Shown: positions 1 through 6,943 of the stretch, piece after piece
Layout of the letters: every line of letters begins with the position of its first letter
Numbering within the stretch: position 1 is the stretch's first letter
Notes under the pieces: generated by a model
What the model saw: only the letters and a program-made list of their open reading frames with translations
Database searches by the model: none
Told to the model about the DNA's origin: nothing
Source of the DNA: DRGT01 sp035685445
GTDB taxonomy: Archaea > Thermoproteota > Nitrososphaeria > Nitrososphaerales > Nitrosopumilaceae
Direction of reading: 5' to 3'
NCBI GenBank assembly: GCA_035685445.1
Contig: DASSAK010000054.1
Coordinates: forward strand, 1 to 14,642
Length of the DNA: 14,642 nucleotides
Position numbers and translations under genes: made by a program

Positions 1-273
1 CTTTACAATTTGTTTGATGGAAAAGACATTGGTAGGCTGATTAATACATACATTATGCTGCTAGTATTTTCAGCAAAAGAATCTGGCTCTTGTGTTTTGT
101 TTTCAAGCATGGTAAGAAAAAAGGATAAGGAAGGATGGGTGTTATCTCCTACCAGTAGACGTATTATAGATACAAAAATGACAAAAATGTATCTGAAAAA
201 AAATAATTCTGAGATAATAATGGAGGTTATTGGCGATGATCAATCTGTTATCAATTCAATTAAAATAATTTAG
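1..273 (+). CDS. C-terminal fragment of an unidentified protein (possibly RecA-superfamily)
   Basis: The reading frame is open from the first base of the window and ends in TAG at 271-273, so only the last 90 residues are present and the start lies outside. The TTG at 10 is probably an internal leucine. The visible part has a hydrophobic stretch (TYIMLLVFSA), then VLFSSMV, a charged turn, a WVLSPTSRR segment, and a C-terminal beta-like segment (SEIIMEVIGDDQS). This order, a hydrophobic strand followed by a basic loop and a short strand-rich tail, resembles the C-terminal part of RecA/RadA/KaiC-like ATPase cores. No catalytic motif is in view, so that is only a guess. Confidence 0.6.
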   Translation, partial: LYNLFDGKDIGRLINTYIMLLVFSAKESGSCVLFSSMVRKKDKEGWVLSPTSRRIIDTKMTKMYLKKNNSEIIMEVIGDDQSVINSIKII

Positions 274-385
274 TGCCGGTTTTGCGATCAGAAAATCTAA
301 CACTGTTATAAAATTCTCAAACGCCGTTATAATACAAGATTTTTGGGTAAGTTATATTAAGATCCAAAAACAAAAAACAATTGTA

Positions 386-685
386 ATGCCAGTAGCAATT
401 TTACCAGACATTAGCGAACAGATGTGTATTGGATGCGCACTATGTGTTGAAATCTGCACGTCTTTGGGACCTGATGTGCTAAGAGTAAAACCTGTTGAAG
501 GCTGGAAAAGAGGTAAAGCATTCGTATTTTATCCAGAAAGATGCATCTCTGACGGAGCATGTATCGGAGTTTGCCCAACAAAGGCAATCTTTTGGATGAG
601 ACCAATGGACTTTACAGTTGGACAACCAGTTCCTCTCTACAAGAATTCAGTCTTCGTAAAAGGTTGGACTGAATTAGTAGACTAA
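386..685 (+). CDS. Dicluster ferredoxin with a CxxDxxC half-site
   Basis: A 99-residue soluble electron carrier. The first cluster motif is CIGCALCVEIC (residues about 15-25), a CxxCxxCxxxC set without the usual following proline. The second is CISDGACIGVCP (about 53-64), in which the second cysteine is aspartate (codon GAC). CxxDxxC sites are known from archaeal ferredoxins such as those of Sulfolobus and Pyrococcus, where they hold a 3Fe-4S or an Asp-ligated 4Fe-4S cluster. The C-terminus (FWMRPMDF...) extends beyond the minimal 60-residue fold. The ATG at 386 lies about 30 bases after a TATA-like TTATATTA (352-359), giving a very short leader. It likely donates electrons to 2-oxoacid oxidoreductases or other reductases; the partner cannot be read here. 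It stands alone, convergent with the cupredoxin gene downstream. Confidence 0.9.
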   Translation: MPVAILPDISEQMCIGCALCVEICTSLGPDVLRVKPVEGWKRGKAFVFYPERCISDGACIGVCPTKAIFWMRPMDFTVGQPVPLYKNSVFVKGWTELVD

Positions 686-697
686 GACAGTTCAATC

Positions 698-714
698 AAT
701 TTTAATTTCTTTTT
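698..714 (+). terminator. T-rich terminator downstream of the ferredoxin
   Basis: A pyrimidine-rich stretch with runs of T (about 698-714) begins 13 bases after the ferredoxin stop and before the convergent cupredoxin gene. Archaeal RNA polymerase terminates on T-rich tracts without needing a hairpin, so this is a plausible terminator. No stem-loop is visible. Confidence 0.35.
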
Positions 715-734
715 AAAATCTCCTAGAGTGGATA

Positions 735-1727
735 CTAGATTGGAGATGATTTTTGATTATGATATCTTGAAAGGGGCTTTCCTCTAATCATCAAAATTAT
801 TACAATAATTAACAATGCAGCTGGTATTACAATTATAGCTACTGCGACTTCATAGTATAATTGGAAAGTTTGTTTTGGTTGAATAATTTTTGGTAGCACA
901 AATTCATTGTCAGTATTTTCAAAGACTATTGTGCTAAATTGTACTGATCTTAGTGAAGGATGTAATGGTTGACCCCTTGCTTCACTTTCAATTCCTGATG
1001 TACCCCAGCTTACTACATTTTCAAATATAATTTCAACTGGTCCTGGCTCTTCAAATAAGAAATTTCTGTAATCTCCACCAACATTTGTTAATCCTTCATC
1101 TCTGAAAATTTCCTTACCGTTTTGTTTTATGATTATATCGTAGCTCATTTTGTCTAGGTTGGTATTAGTTGCTGGATCATATGTATGATAGATAAAAACA
1201 ACTCTTTCGTTTGTTTTTATTATATTTGGTTCCCATGTCATGTCTATTTCTACAACTCCGTCAGTTGTATAAGCAATAATTGGAAACTCTTCAATTTTAT
1301 TTCCAAAACCATCAACAGGATGATCTGGAATTTTTGGATTAACAATTATTGCGCCTTCCATCCAGGGATGAATTATACAAAAATAAGAAAATGTGCCTTT
1401 TTCTGAAAAAGTATGTGACCATGATTCCCCTGGTGCAAAGAGATCACTATCAAAAAGACCATTTGGTGTTCCGTAATCATCACTCATCCAACCAAATCTT
1501 CCAGAACCTTGACCGCTGGTTACAGTGTGTGGTTCTCTATCATTATTTTGCCAGATTACAGTATCTCCCACCTCAATTGGTAGAAAGGCTGGAGCATACC
1601 ATGCGTCTGCAGGAGTATTTAGCTCAGGATTATACGCTCCAAACGGAATAGAGACTGTGTATTCTTCAGCATAGGCAAATGAGAAAAGAACGACCAAAAG
1701 TGTAAAAAATGATAGCAATAATTTCAA
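735..1727 (-). CDS. Membrane-anchored blue copper (plastocyanin-like) protein
   Basis: The 330-residue product has a signal peptide (residues 1-20, ending AYA), an N-terminal cupredoxin domain (about 22-130), a second beta-rich domain of unknown function (about 140-275), and a single C-terminal membrane helix (about 293-314) followed by a basic tail, which orients the bulk outside the cell. All four type 1 copper ligands are visible: His67 (EPHTV), Cys117, His120 and Met123 in FCIIHPWMEG. It should carry one electron at the outer face of the membrane; ammonia-oxidising archaea use such proteins in place of cytochrome c. The start is TTG at 1727, chosen because it begins a clean signal peptide and lies 27-34 bases from a TATA-like box at 1754-1761. 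Electron donor and acceptor are unknown. Confidence 0.88.
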   Translation of the reverse strand: MKLLLSFFTLLVVLFSFAYAEEYTVSIPFGAYNPELNTPADAWYAPAFLPIEVGDTVIWQNNDREPHTVTSGQGSGRFGWMSDDYGTPNGLFDSDLFAPGESWSHTFSEKGTFSYFCIIHPWMEGAIIVNPKIPDHPVDGFGNKIEEFPIIAYTTDGVVEIDMTWEPNIIKTNERVVFIYHTYDPATNTNLDKMSYDIIIKQNGKEIFRDEGLTNVGGDYRNFLFEEPGPVEIIFENVVSWGTSGIESEARGQPLHPSLRSVQFSTIVFENTDNEFVLPKIIQPKQTFQLYYEVAVAIIVIPAALLIIVIILMIRGKPLSRYHNQKSSPI

Positions 1728-1753
1728 TACAAATTATTTTGCAAAGTTATTTT

Positions 1754-1761
1754 CATATAAA
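1754..1761 (-). promoter_or_regulatory. TATA box of the blue copper protein gene
   Basis: The minus strand reads TTTATATG here. Its centre lies about 30 bases before the TTG start at 1727, so transcription would begin within a few bases of the start codon. Confidence 0.5.
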
Positions 1762-1791
1762 CATAAGCAAATTTTCAAAAAATGATTTTCA

Positions 1792-1820
1792 AGCTTGATA
1801 GTTAGCTAAAAATCAAGGCT
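1792..1820 (-). terminator. Hairpin with following T-run after the cyclase gene
   Basis: AGCTTGAT (1792-1799) pairs with ATCAAGGCT (1812-1820), giving eight base pairs with one bulged G around a 12-base loop. Read on the minus strand, the stem lies about 70 bases after the cyclase stop and is followed by six T (1777-1782). This could end the cyclase transcript before the promoter of the downstream cupredoxin. Hairpins are not required for archaeal termination, so the assignment is tentative. The rest of the 1728-1892 gap shows no ORF or RNA gene. Confidence 0.3.
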
Positions 1821-1892
1821 GATAATTACTTGTTCTATTAATATTCATTAACAACTATAGGCGCCAGAAGAGAAATAATTTGTTTTTCTGGA

Positions 1893-3677
1893 TTAGTTGT
1901 CCCCTAGAATTTCGTAATGTTTCTCTTCTTTTCCCTTTCTTGAAACAACATATCCAGAAAAGCCATACTCTTCAGATATTAAGCCAGTACCTATTTTATG
2001 AAATGTATATTCTTTAAGATCTTTTACATTTTCATAAAGTTCTTCGCCAATTATAAGGCTGTTAGGAGGAGCATAGGAATTAATTTTAGCGCATCTATTT
2101 ACTGCAGCACCAAAAATATCATCGACTGAGGAGGTTGCTATTTTTGCAACTCTAACTAAACCATATGTTGCACTAATTTTGTAATCAACAAATGGTAGAT
2201 TTGCTTTGGCCATTTTGTCGTTTATTTCTTCATGTGCATCACTAAGAGCAAAACAGCAGTCAATAACTCGTTTGAATATTGATTTGTCTTTAGATGTTGT
2301 TTTAGGAAAATAAAACAAAAGAGCATCGCCTATATTTTTCACCACAACTCCATCGAACTTTCTTACAATTGCAGCTGAAGAGTTTAGAAAGATTCTATAA
2401 AATTCACTTGTTTCCGTATCTGATAAAGTGGCAGTAATTTTTGTGGAGTTTATAACATCAATAAAACAGACGCAGTATTTTTCACTAAACTCAGAAAATT
2501 GAAGCAAAATATCTTGTTGTTGTCTAATTATTTCTTCTCTTTGTTTTATGGCAATTATTGATTCCTGAAGTCTTTTTGCCATAGAGTCAAAGGTAGTAGA
2601 AAGATCTCCAATTTCATCACTAGTTTTAATGCCAGTTCTAACCTCAAAATTTCCTCCTGCAATCTCATTTGCGGCATTTTTTAGTTTGATTAGAGGTCTT
2701 GAAATTTGCTTTGATAGGAAAAAGGCAACTGCTGCCATTGCCGCAGTAATAATTAATCCAGTTTGGAAGATTCTATCCTGAAGAATTAAGATTGGTTGTA
2801 CAGTTTCTGCTTGATCAATTTCGGCCAACAGTACAAACCCTAAATCTTGTGCACAATATGAAGAACCATAAATTGGAATTCCTCTATAATCTTGATAAAA
2901 TCCTACGACTTCAGAACCATCTTCAAAACATTTTGTGACAGGCAAGGTATCAACTAGTTGATTAAATGGAGCATTTTCAAGAAATCTTGATTCAGAGATC
3001 ATTAGATTATCTTCATTTACCATATAGACTTCTCCTGTTTCGCCAAGTCCACTTCTGTTTAAGAGAATTTCATCAATTGATGCTGTACGCATTTTGGCAA
3101 TTATTACTCCAATTGGTTCAGATGAAACTTTGTTATTTCTTTCAAAAATTGGAGTTGCGACAATCATTTTTCTTCCAGAAGAAACCTTTTCAAAATCAAC
3201 AAAGGCTTCATTCAAGCCTTTTGTAAACAATGGATCTTTTGAAAAATCATTTGTGGTGATTCTCCCAAGAGAAAAAAATACTGTTCCGTCTTTGCCAATT
3301 ATTTTGACGTCTTCAAAACCAATTGAAAATCCAACTAATTCTTGAAATGCTTGCACTTGAATTAAAAAGTCTCGTTGTTTTTCACTTAAAATTGAATTAA
3401 ATGCAGGATTGTTATAACTAGTATTTAGCTCAGACACTAAAATTTGAATCATTGGATCGTTTGCTAAAATTTGAGTTTCTTTAATTCTTGTATCATATAG
3501 TATTCTGATAGAGTCGCCTCTAACTGTTGATTCGCTGATTAGCTGAGAACCTACTCTTTCTTTAAGAATTTGATCAGCATAGGTAAAACTTAGAAATGCA
3601 GTGATTGAGAGTGCTACAACGGCAACAAGCATTACCAGTAGAATTAATTTTTTATCTAGACTAAATGATAGTGTCAA
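1893..3677 (-). CDS. Membrane receptor with Cache-like sensor, HAMP and class III adenylate/guanylate cyclase domain
   Basis: A 594-residue receptor: TM1 (10-32), an extracytoplasmic sensor of about 265 residues with Cache-like features (the NDP...KDGTVFFS...GETGEVYMV pattern), TM2 (about 303-322), HAMP (about 322-375), a short coiled coil (375-395) and a C-terminal cyclase domain (about 400-580). The cyclase has both metal aspartates, D407 (CFIDV) and D451 (NIGDA). K447 and D520 (DIFG) sit at the positions that select adenine, and N527 is the transition-state Asn, but the conserved Arg four residues later is Lys531. Expected activity is cAMP synthesis from ATP in response to a small extracellular ligand; the ligand is unknown. 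The start is TTG at 3677, just ahead of TM1. It lies 48 bases after the cupredoxin gene upstream on the same strand and may be co-transcribed with it. Confidence 0.88.
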   Translation of the reverse strand: MTLSFSLDKKLILLVMLVAVVALSITAFLSFTYADQILKERVGSQLISESTVRGDSIRILYDTRIKETQILANDPMIQILVSELNTSYNNPAFNSILSEKQRDFLIQVQAFQELVGFSIGFEDVKIIGKDGTVFFSLGRITTNDFSKDPLFTKGLNEAFVDFEKVSSGRKMIVATPIFERNNKVSSEPIGVIIAKMRTASIDEILLNRSGLGETGEVYMVNEDNLMISESRFLENAPFNQLVDTLPVTKCFEDGSEVVGFYQDYRGIPIYGSSYCAQDLGFVLLAEIDQAETVQPILILQDRIFQTGLIITAAMAAVAFFLSKQISRPLIKLKNAANEIAGGNFEVRTGIKTSDEIGDLSTTFDSMAKRLQESIIAIKQREEIIRQQQDILLQFSEFSEKYCVCFIDVINSTKITATLSDTETSEFYRIFLNSSAAIVRKFDGVVVKNIGDALLFYFPKTTSKDKSIFKRVIDCCFALSDAHEEINDKMAKANLPFVDYKISATYGLVRVAKIATSSVDDIFGAAVNRCAKINSYAPPNSLIIGEELYENVKDLKEYTFHKIGTGLISEEYGFSGYVVSRKGKEEKHYEILGDN

Positions 3678-3725
3678 TTGGAATTTTAATTGTTTTTACT
3701 GTTTATCAAGTATTTCTCAATTTGA

Positions 3726-4250
3726 TCAGGTTACAGTGACAACCCCTATTCGCCAAGGGTGTAAAGTACAAAAGTAGTTGTAGACGCCTCCTTCATTAAA
3801 TGTATGTGCAAATCGTTCACCTGTTTTCAAGGGAGCGCTGTTGAATAATCCAATAACGTTTCCTTTAGCATCTTGGCTTTGAATAGTATGTGGAACAGTA
3901 TCATCATTAATCCATACAACAGTAGTTCCAGTTTTAACTTCCAAATGAAGTGGAATATAAAATGCAGAGTTTGCCACATCATAATTTCCGTGTGGAATTA
4001 TAACATTAGCAGTGCCTGACTTGACAGGCTTTTCTTCTTCAAATTCTATAACGATAATTTTGTTTTCAAGAAGGTATTTTATTGCATTAAGAAATTCTGT
4101 TTCTGAAATATTTCCCTCACCATACCACAATGCGGTGTTTCTAATCCAGTCTGGAACTGTTTGAGCTGAAACACTTTGATAAAGAGTTGCTGAAATGGTG
4201 ACAATTGAAGCTAAGATTATAATTCCTAGAATTTTTTTTTGTTGTTTCAC
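3726..4250 (-). CDS. Secreted cupredoxin with Trp-rich N-terminal module; axial Met replaced by Arg
   Basis: The 174-residue product has a signal sequence (1-29). A module at about 33-68 (PDWIRNTALWYGEG...FLNAIKYLLEN) follows, of the type common on exported proteins of Nitrosopumilales. A cupredoxin domain fills residues 80-174. His121 (VPHTI), Cys161 and His164 (FCTLHPW) are in place, but the position of the axial methionine is Arg167 (CGA codon), where the neighbour at 735-1727 has Met. The site could therefore bind copper with only three strong ligands, as in some multicopper oxidases that lack the Met, or serve another role. The start is GTG at 4250; the preceding A/T-rich region holds only a weak TATA candidate near 4270-4276. 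It sits directly upstream of the cyclase receptor, so a joint sensory function is conceivable but unproven. Confidence 0.85.
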   Translation of the reverse strand: MKQQKKILGIIILASIVTISATLYQSVSAQTVPDWIRNTALWYGEGNISETEFLNAIKYLLENKIIVIEFEEEKPVKSGTANVIIPHGNYDVANSAFYIPLHLEVKTGTTVVWINDDTVPHTIQSQDAKGNVIGLFNSAPLKTGERFAHTFNEGGVYNYFCTLHPWRIGVVTVT

Positions 4251-4325
4251 GTATTAGTTTTATTAAATTATGCTAAAAACTAAGCCCACAATATCATTTA
4301 TGAGAATCAATAATGAAAATTAATG

Positions 4326-4709
4326 TCATTTGATGTGAACAATATCGAATTTCTTTTTCTTCGTAGTCATAGATTTAGTGAGGGGGATCATCTTGTCAGC
4401 TAGTTTTTTTATCTTGTTTTCATGCATTTTTGGATATTTGATATGAAGGCATTCATGATATAGTGTGTTTATACTTTCGACTTTGGGTTCGGTGGAAAGA
4501 TGTGGATTAAGCCAAATCATTCCAGTTTCTTTGACGCATTCGGCCCATACGGAATTTGGGTGTTTCCCACCTCCGTAAAGATATTTTGAGAAATATTTTC
4601 TATCATAGACTAGGACTGGTTTCACTTTGAGATCAAGTATATTTTCAAATGCATTAAGAATTGTTTGATGCCATTCTTTGTCAGAAGAAGAAAACTTCCA
4701 TCTAGTCAT
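4326..4709 (-). CDS. Small HExxH protein, putative zinc metallopeptidase (SprT/minigluzincin-like)
   Basis: The 127-residue product has no signal peptide or membrane segment. Its core is GMIWLNPHL (about 63-71) followed by NTLYHECLHIKYPKMHEN (81-98), where H85, E86 and H89 form an HExxH zinc site and H96 or E97 could be the third ligand. A short strand ahead of the HExxH helix is the usual arrangement in small SprT-like and related zinc peptidases. The C-terminus is lysine-rich. Its ATG overlaps the stop of the J-domain gene in an ATGA arrangement (4706-4709), which implies translational coupling. The pairing suggests a role in protein handling together with the J-domain partner. Substrate is unknown, and the assignment as an active protease rests on the motif alone. 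Confidence 0.72.
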   Translation of the reverse strand: MTRWKFSSSDKEWHQTILNAFENILDLKVKPVLVYDRKYFSKYLYGGGKHPNSVWAECVKETGMIWLNPHLSTEPKVESINTLYHECLHIKYPKMHENKIKKLADKMIPLTKSMTTKKKKFDIVHIK

Positions 4710-5860
4710 GGTTTTGCAAAACCGCCAAATTTTGATGTCCAGTTATTTTTCTTTGATTTGTTTGGTTTTTTATCAAAATTATCAATCATTTCATAGGTAA
4801 TTGTAAATCCTTTTCCTACCATCGTATCATCTTTTGAGAAATTGTTCTCATTTTTGATAAATTCTGGTGGTATGTCCTTTATCTTTTTGATTTTTAATTC
4901 CCGAAGTCGAATTGTTTTTCCATTATCTAATGCAATAATTGCATCATCACTCAAACCCTGAACAGAAAAATTTTCGAAAAATCTGATAAATCCATCTTTT
5001 TTTAATTCGACTTTGACATCATATGTTAATTTATGACCATAGATTAAGATCTCTCTTGCTTTAACATGAACATCATCTTCAAGATTTAAAATTACAATTG
5101 AATCTGCCTCTAATGAAACAGTATTTGCAGCGTTTTCAACAATTATTTTTCCTTTTGGTGCAACAAGTCGCGTTCTATGTTCTTTAACAATGTATAATCC
5201 AACTTTTCCTGTAGGATCTTGTACCTTATCTTTTCTACCAAATACGTTTCCAACAACAATATCACCATTATCTGCAATTATTGTTGCGCCATTATCAATT
5301 TTGTATTTGTTTTCAAGTGGATTAATAAATTTAAAATCACCTTTTGAAACCCTGATATTTGTTTTGTAGTCTTCACTCCAAGATGGGCTAGTAATATTTC
5401 CCTGCATAATTATTGGACCATCATATGTTAGACTACCAGCCTTGTAATTTCCTTTTATTGAAAGAGCGCCATTTGCTTTTCTTTCAAATTCAATTTCTCC
5501 AAGAGTTTTTGATCCAAAAAGTCTAGTTCCTGTAGAATCCACACGATTTAAGGCAGCTGCCCACTCTTCAGCAACTTTCATATCTTTTGAAAGATCTTCT
5601 GCAAGAATTTTGTTTCTTAAAATTTCTTCTTCCTCATCAAAGCTATAAACTTTGGATTTTTTTCTTCTTTCTTCAAGAGAGTCAGGATATTTTTTTCCAA
5701 GCTTCAAGTCATCATAGGCCTGTTTAATTTTTTTAAACTGTTCAATGTCTCCTCCTCTATCGGAGTGGTGTTCAAGAGCTAATTTTCTAAATGCATCCTG
5801 GATTTCCTTTCTGGTGGCCCCCTCACGAACCCCTAAAATCTGGTAATTATTTTCAATCAT
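4706..5860 (-). CDS. J-domain protein with HSD in place of HPD, fused to a beta-rich repeat domain
   Basis: The 384-residue protein begins with a compact J domain (4-56): YQILGVREGATRKEIQ, then a helix ending RKLALEHHSD, then FKKIKQAYDDLK. The HPD tripeptide that activates Hsp70 is H32-S33-D34 here (serine codon TCC, one base from a proline codon). A charged helical linker (60-105) leads to about 190 residues (115-305) rich in short alternating strands and glycine turns (GALSIKGNYKAG, GATIIADNGDIVVGN, NTVSLEADSIVIL), resembling a beta-solenoid such as in bactofilins. The tail is basic and ends in a GGF motif. There is no signal peptide, so it should be cytoplasmic. It is not a classical DnaJ: the Gly/Phe region and zinc fingers are absent. 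It is translationally coupled to the HExxH gene. Confidence 0.8.
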   Translation of the reverse strand: MIENNYQILGVREGATRKEIQDAFRKLALEHHSDRGGDIEQFKKIKQAYDDLKLGKKYPDSLEERRKKSKVYSFDEEEEILRNKILAEDLSKDMKVAEEWAAALNRVDSTGTRLFGSKTLGEIEFERKANGALSIKGNYKAGSLTYDGPIIMQGNITSPSWSEDYKTNIRVSKGDFKFINPLENKYKIDNGATIIADNGDIVVGNVFGRKDKVQDPTGKVGLYIVKEHRTRLVAPKGKIIVENAANTVSLEADSIVILNLEDDVHVKAREILIYGHKLTYDVKVELKKDGFIRFFENFSVQGLSDDAIIALDNGKTIRLRELKIKKIKDIPPEFIKNENNFSKDDTMVGKGFTITYEMIDNFDKKPNKSKKNNWTSKFGGFAKP

Positions 5861-5927
5861 TTTTCCCTAGTGTTCTTGGCTTTTCAGTGAATTAATACTA
5901 TACGTGGATATTATTTTGAAAAAATTA

Positions 5928-6404
5928 TTAAATTAGATCCTTAAGAGGTCCTTGGAATTCATCACTAGGCACCACTGATACAATTTTTAATTGGCCTAAC
6001 AATTTTAGCCGTTCTCGCTTATCATAATAATTGTAAACTCCTTCTTCCGTTGGATAAATTGTTAGGGTTTCTCGTTCTCCTGGATCTAAAAGATCTGTTT
6101 GAACATTCAATCCATCAATGTATAGTCTATGATTTTTTTCACCGTCATTTACAACTGTTAAAAGATATGCAAAGCCAGTTCTTGAAATTAATGTGGGATT
6201 GGGTTCTCCTGATATGCCAACAATTCCTCGCAGTTGAACTGTTCCATTAATATCTTCGAATACTACAGTCTGTTCTACTTTTTCTTGCCAGAAAATTGCA
6301 ACATGTCTTACGTTTCCCTGTCCAATAAAACCAATCATCACTGCCAAACCAACAATACCCGCAACAATACCAATGATTACAATTTTTTTATCAATAGAGT
6401 TCAT
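5928..6404 (-). CDS. Membrane-anchored cupredoxin-fold protein lacking copper ligands
   Basis: The 158-residue product has one N-terminal membrane helix (about 8-28, KIVIIGIVAGIVGLAVMIGF), which leaves the rest outside. The strand pattern YLLTVVNDGEKNHRLYI ... LLDPGERETLTIYPTEEGVYNYYD ... LGQLKIV follows the cupredoxin fold, with H92 at the first copper-ligand position. The expected Cys is Asp128 and the HPWM loop is absent, so a type 1 copper site is not possible. It may be a structural or assembly subunit, or resemble subunit II-like domains without CuA. The ATG at 6404 is chosen because it opens directly into the membrane anchor. It is the third cupredoxin-like gene within 6 kb, but is separated from the others by the J-domain pair. 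Confidence 0.72.
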   Translation of the reverse strand: MNSIDKKIVIIGIVAGIVGLAVMIGFIGQGNVRHVAIFWQEKVEQTVVFEDINGTVQLRGIVGISGEPNPTLISRTGFAYLLTVVNDGEKNHRLYIDGLNVQTDLLDPGERETLTIYPTEEGVYNYYDKRERLKLLGQLKIVSVVPSDEFQGPLKDLI

Positions 6405-6448
6405 ATCATAATTTGATTGAAAATAAGATAAAGGTTAATTGTAATTAG

Positions 6449-6872
6449 TCATTTTACAACTAAAACAGGAACGTTTGATTTGTGCATAACGTGATTTGAT
6501 ACGCTTCCTAAGAACTTCTCCTTGGCGCCAGTAATTCCCCTTGCACCAATTACAATCATGTTGTATTTTCCTTTTTGAGCATTTTACAATTTCATTTCCT
6601 ACGTTTCCGCCACCTGTTTTATATTGAAATTTTGCCCCAGCCTGCTGAGTTTTTTTCATTGCAGGGCCAATTGCCTTTACTGCTTTATCTTGTGCAGCAT
6701 CTTTCATCTTTTGAGTATATTTGATTCCTGCAGTTAATGGTAACTGAAAAACATAGAATCCTGTAATTTGAGCACCGCTAGGTTTTGCAATTGCAATAGC
6801 TTGATCCAGACCCCGCATAGAGTTTTGTGATCCGTCTAGTGGGACCAATATTTTGTTAAATTTTGTTGCCAT
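6449..6872 (-). pseudogene. Universal stress protein UspA, interrupted by a frameshift
   Basis: The first 98 codons read as a normal Usp: KILVPLDGS (8-16) and later GNVGNEIVK (89-97). From codon 98 (TGC at 6581-6579) the frame departs. The correct family ending reappears in another frame and runs to a TGA at 6449-6451: MIVIGARGITGAKEKFLGS..., containing the complete GxxG-x9-GS nucleotide-binding motif. If two bases (TG) were restored at about 6579-6582, the join would read NEIVKCAQKGKYN, which matches the family spacing and gives about 141 residues. Without repair, the protein would have about 47 aberrant residues and stop at 6435. This is either a genuine recent mutation, by loss of one TG from a TGTG, or a sequencing error. 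A TATA box at 6893-6900 and the leaderless ATG look intact. Confidence 0.82.
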
Positions 6873-6892
6873 GCAATTTTTTGCCTAGTTCT

Positions 6893-6900
6893 GCATATAA
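6893..6900 (-). promoter_or_regulatory. TATA box of uspA
   Basis: The minus strand reads TTATATGC here, centred about 25 bases before the ATG at 6872. Transcription should start at or next to the start codon (leaderless). Confidence 0.5.
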
Positions 6901-6943
6901 GACAAAAAGATGATTTTCAGCTGTGATAATTTGTATTGATGAT

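Noticed and set aside
305..332. Repeated GTTATAA at 305 and 326 ahead of the ferredoxin
   Set aside because: Probably A/T-rich promoter background; a better TATA at 352-359 fits the start, and two short copies do not make a supported operator.
1185..1651. Plus-strand ORFs of 73 and 100 codons opposite the blue copper gene
   Set aside because: They have no recognisable motif and low-complexity composition and are antisense to a gene with clear copper ligands.
4931..4943. TGCAAT-A-ATTGCA, a perfect 13-base dyad resembling the promoter motif
   Set aside because: It lies inside the coding sequence of the J-domain protein, has different spacing from the TGCA-W-TGCA sites and no promoter nearby.
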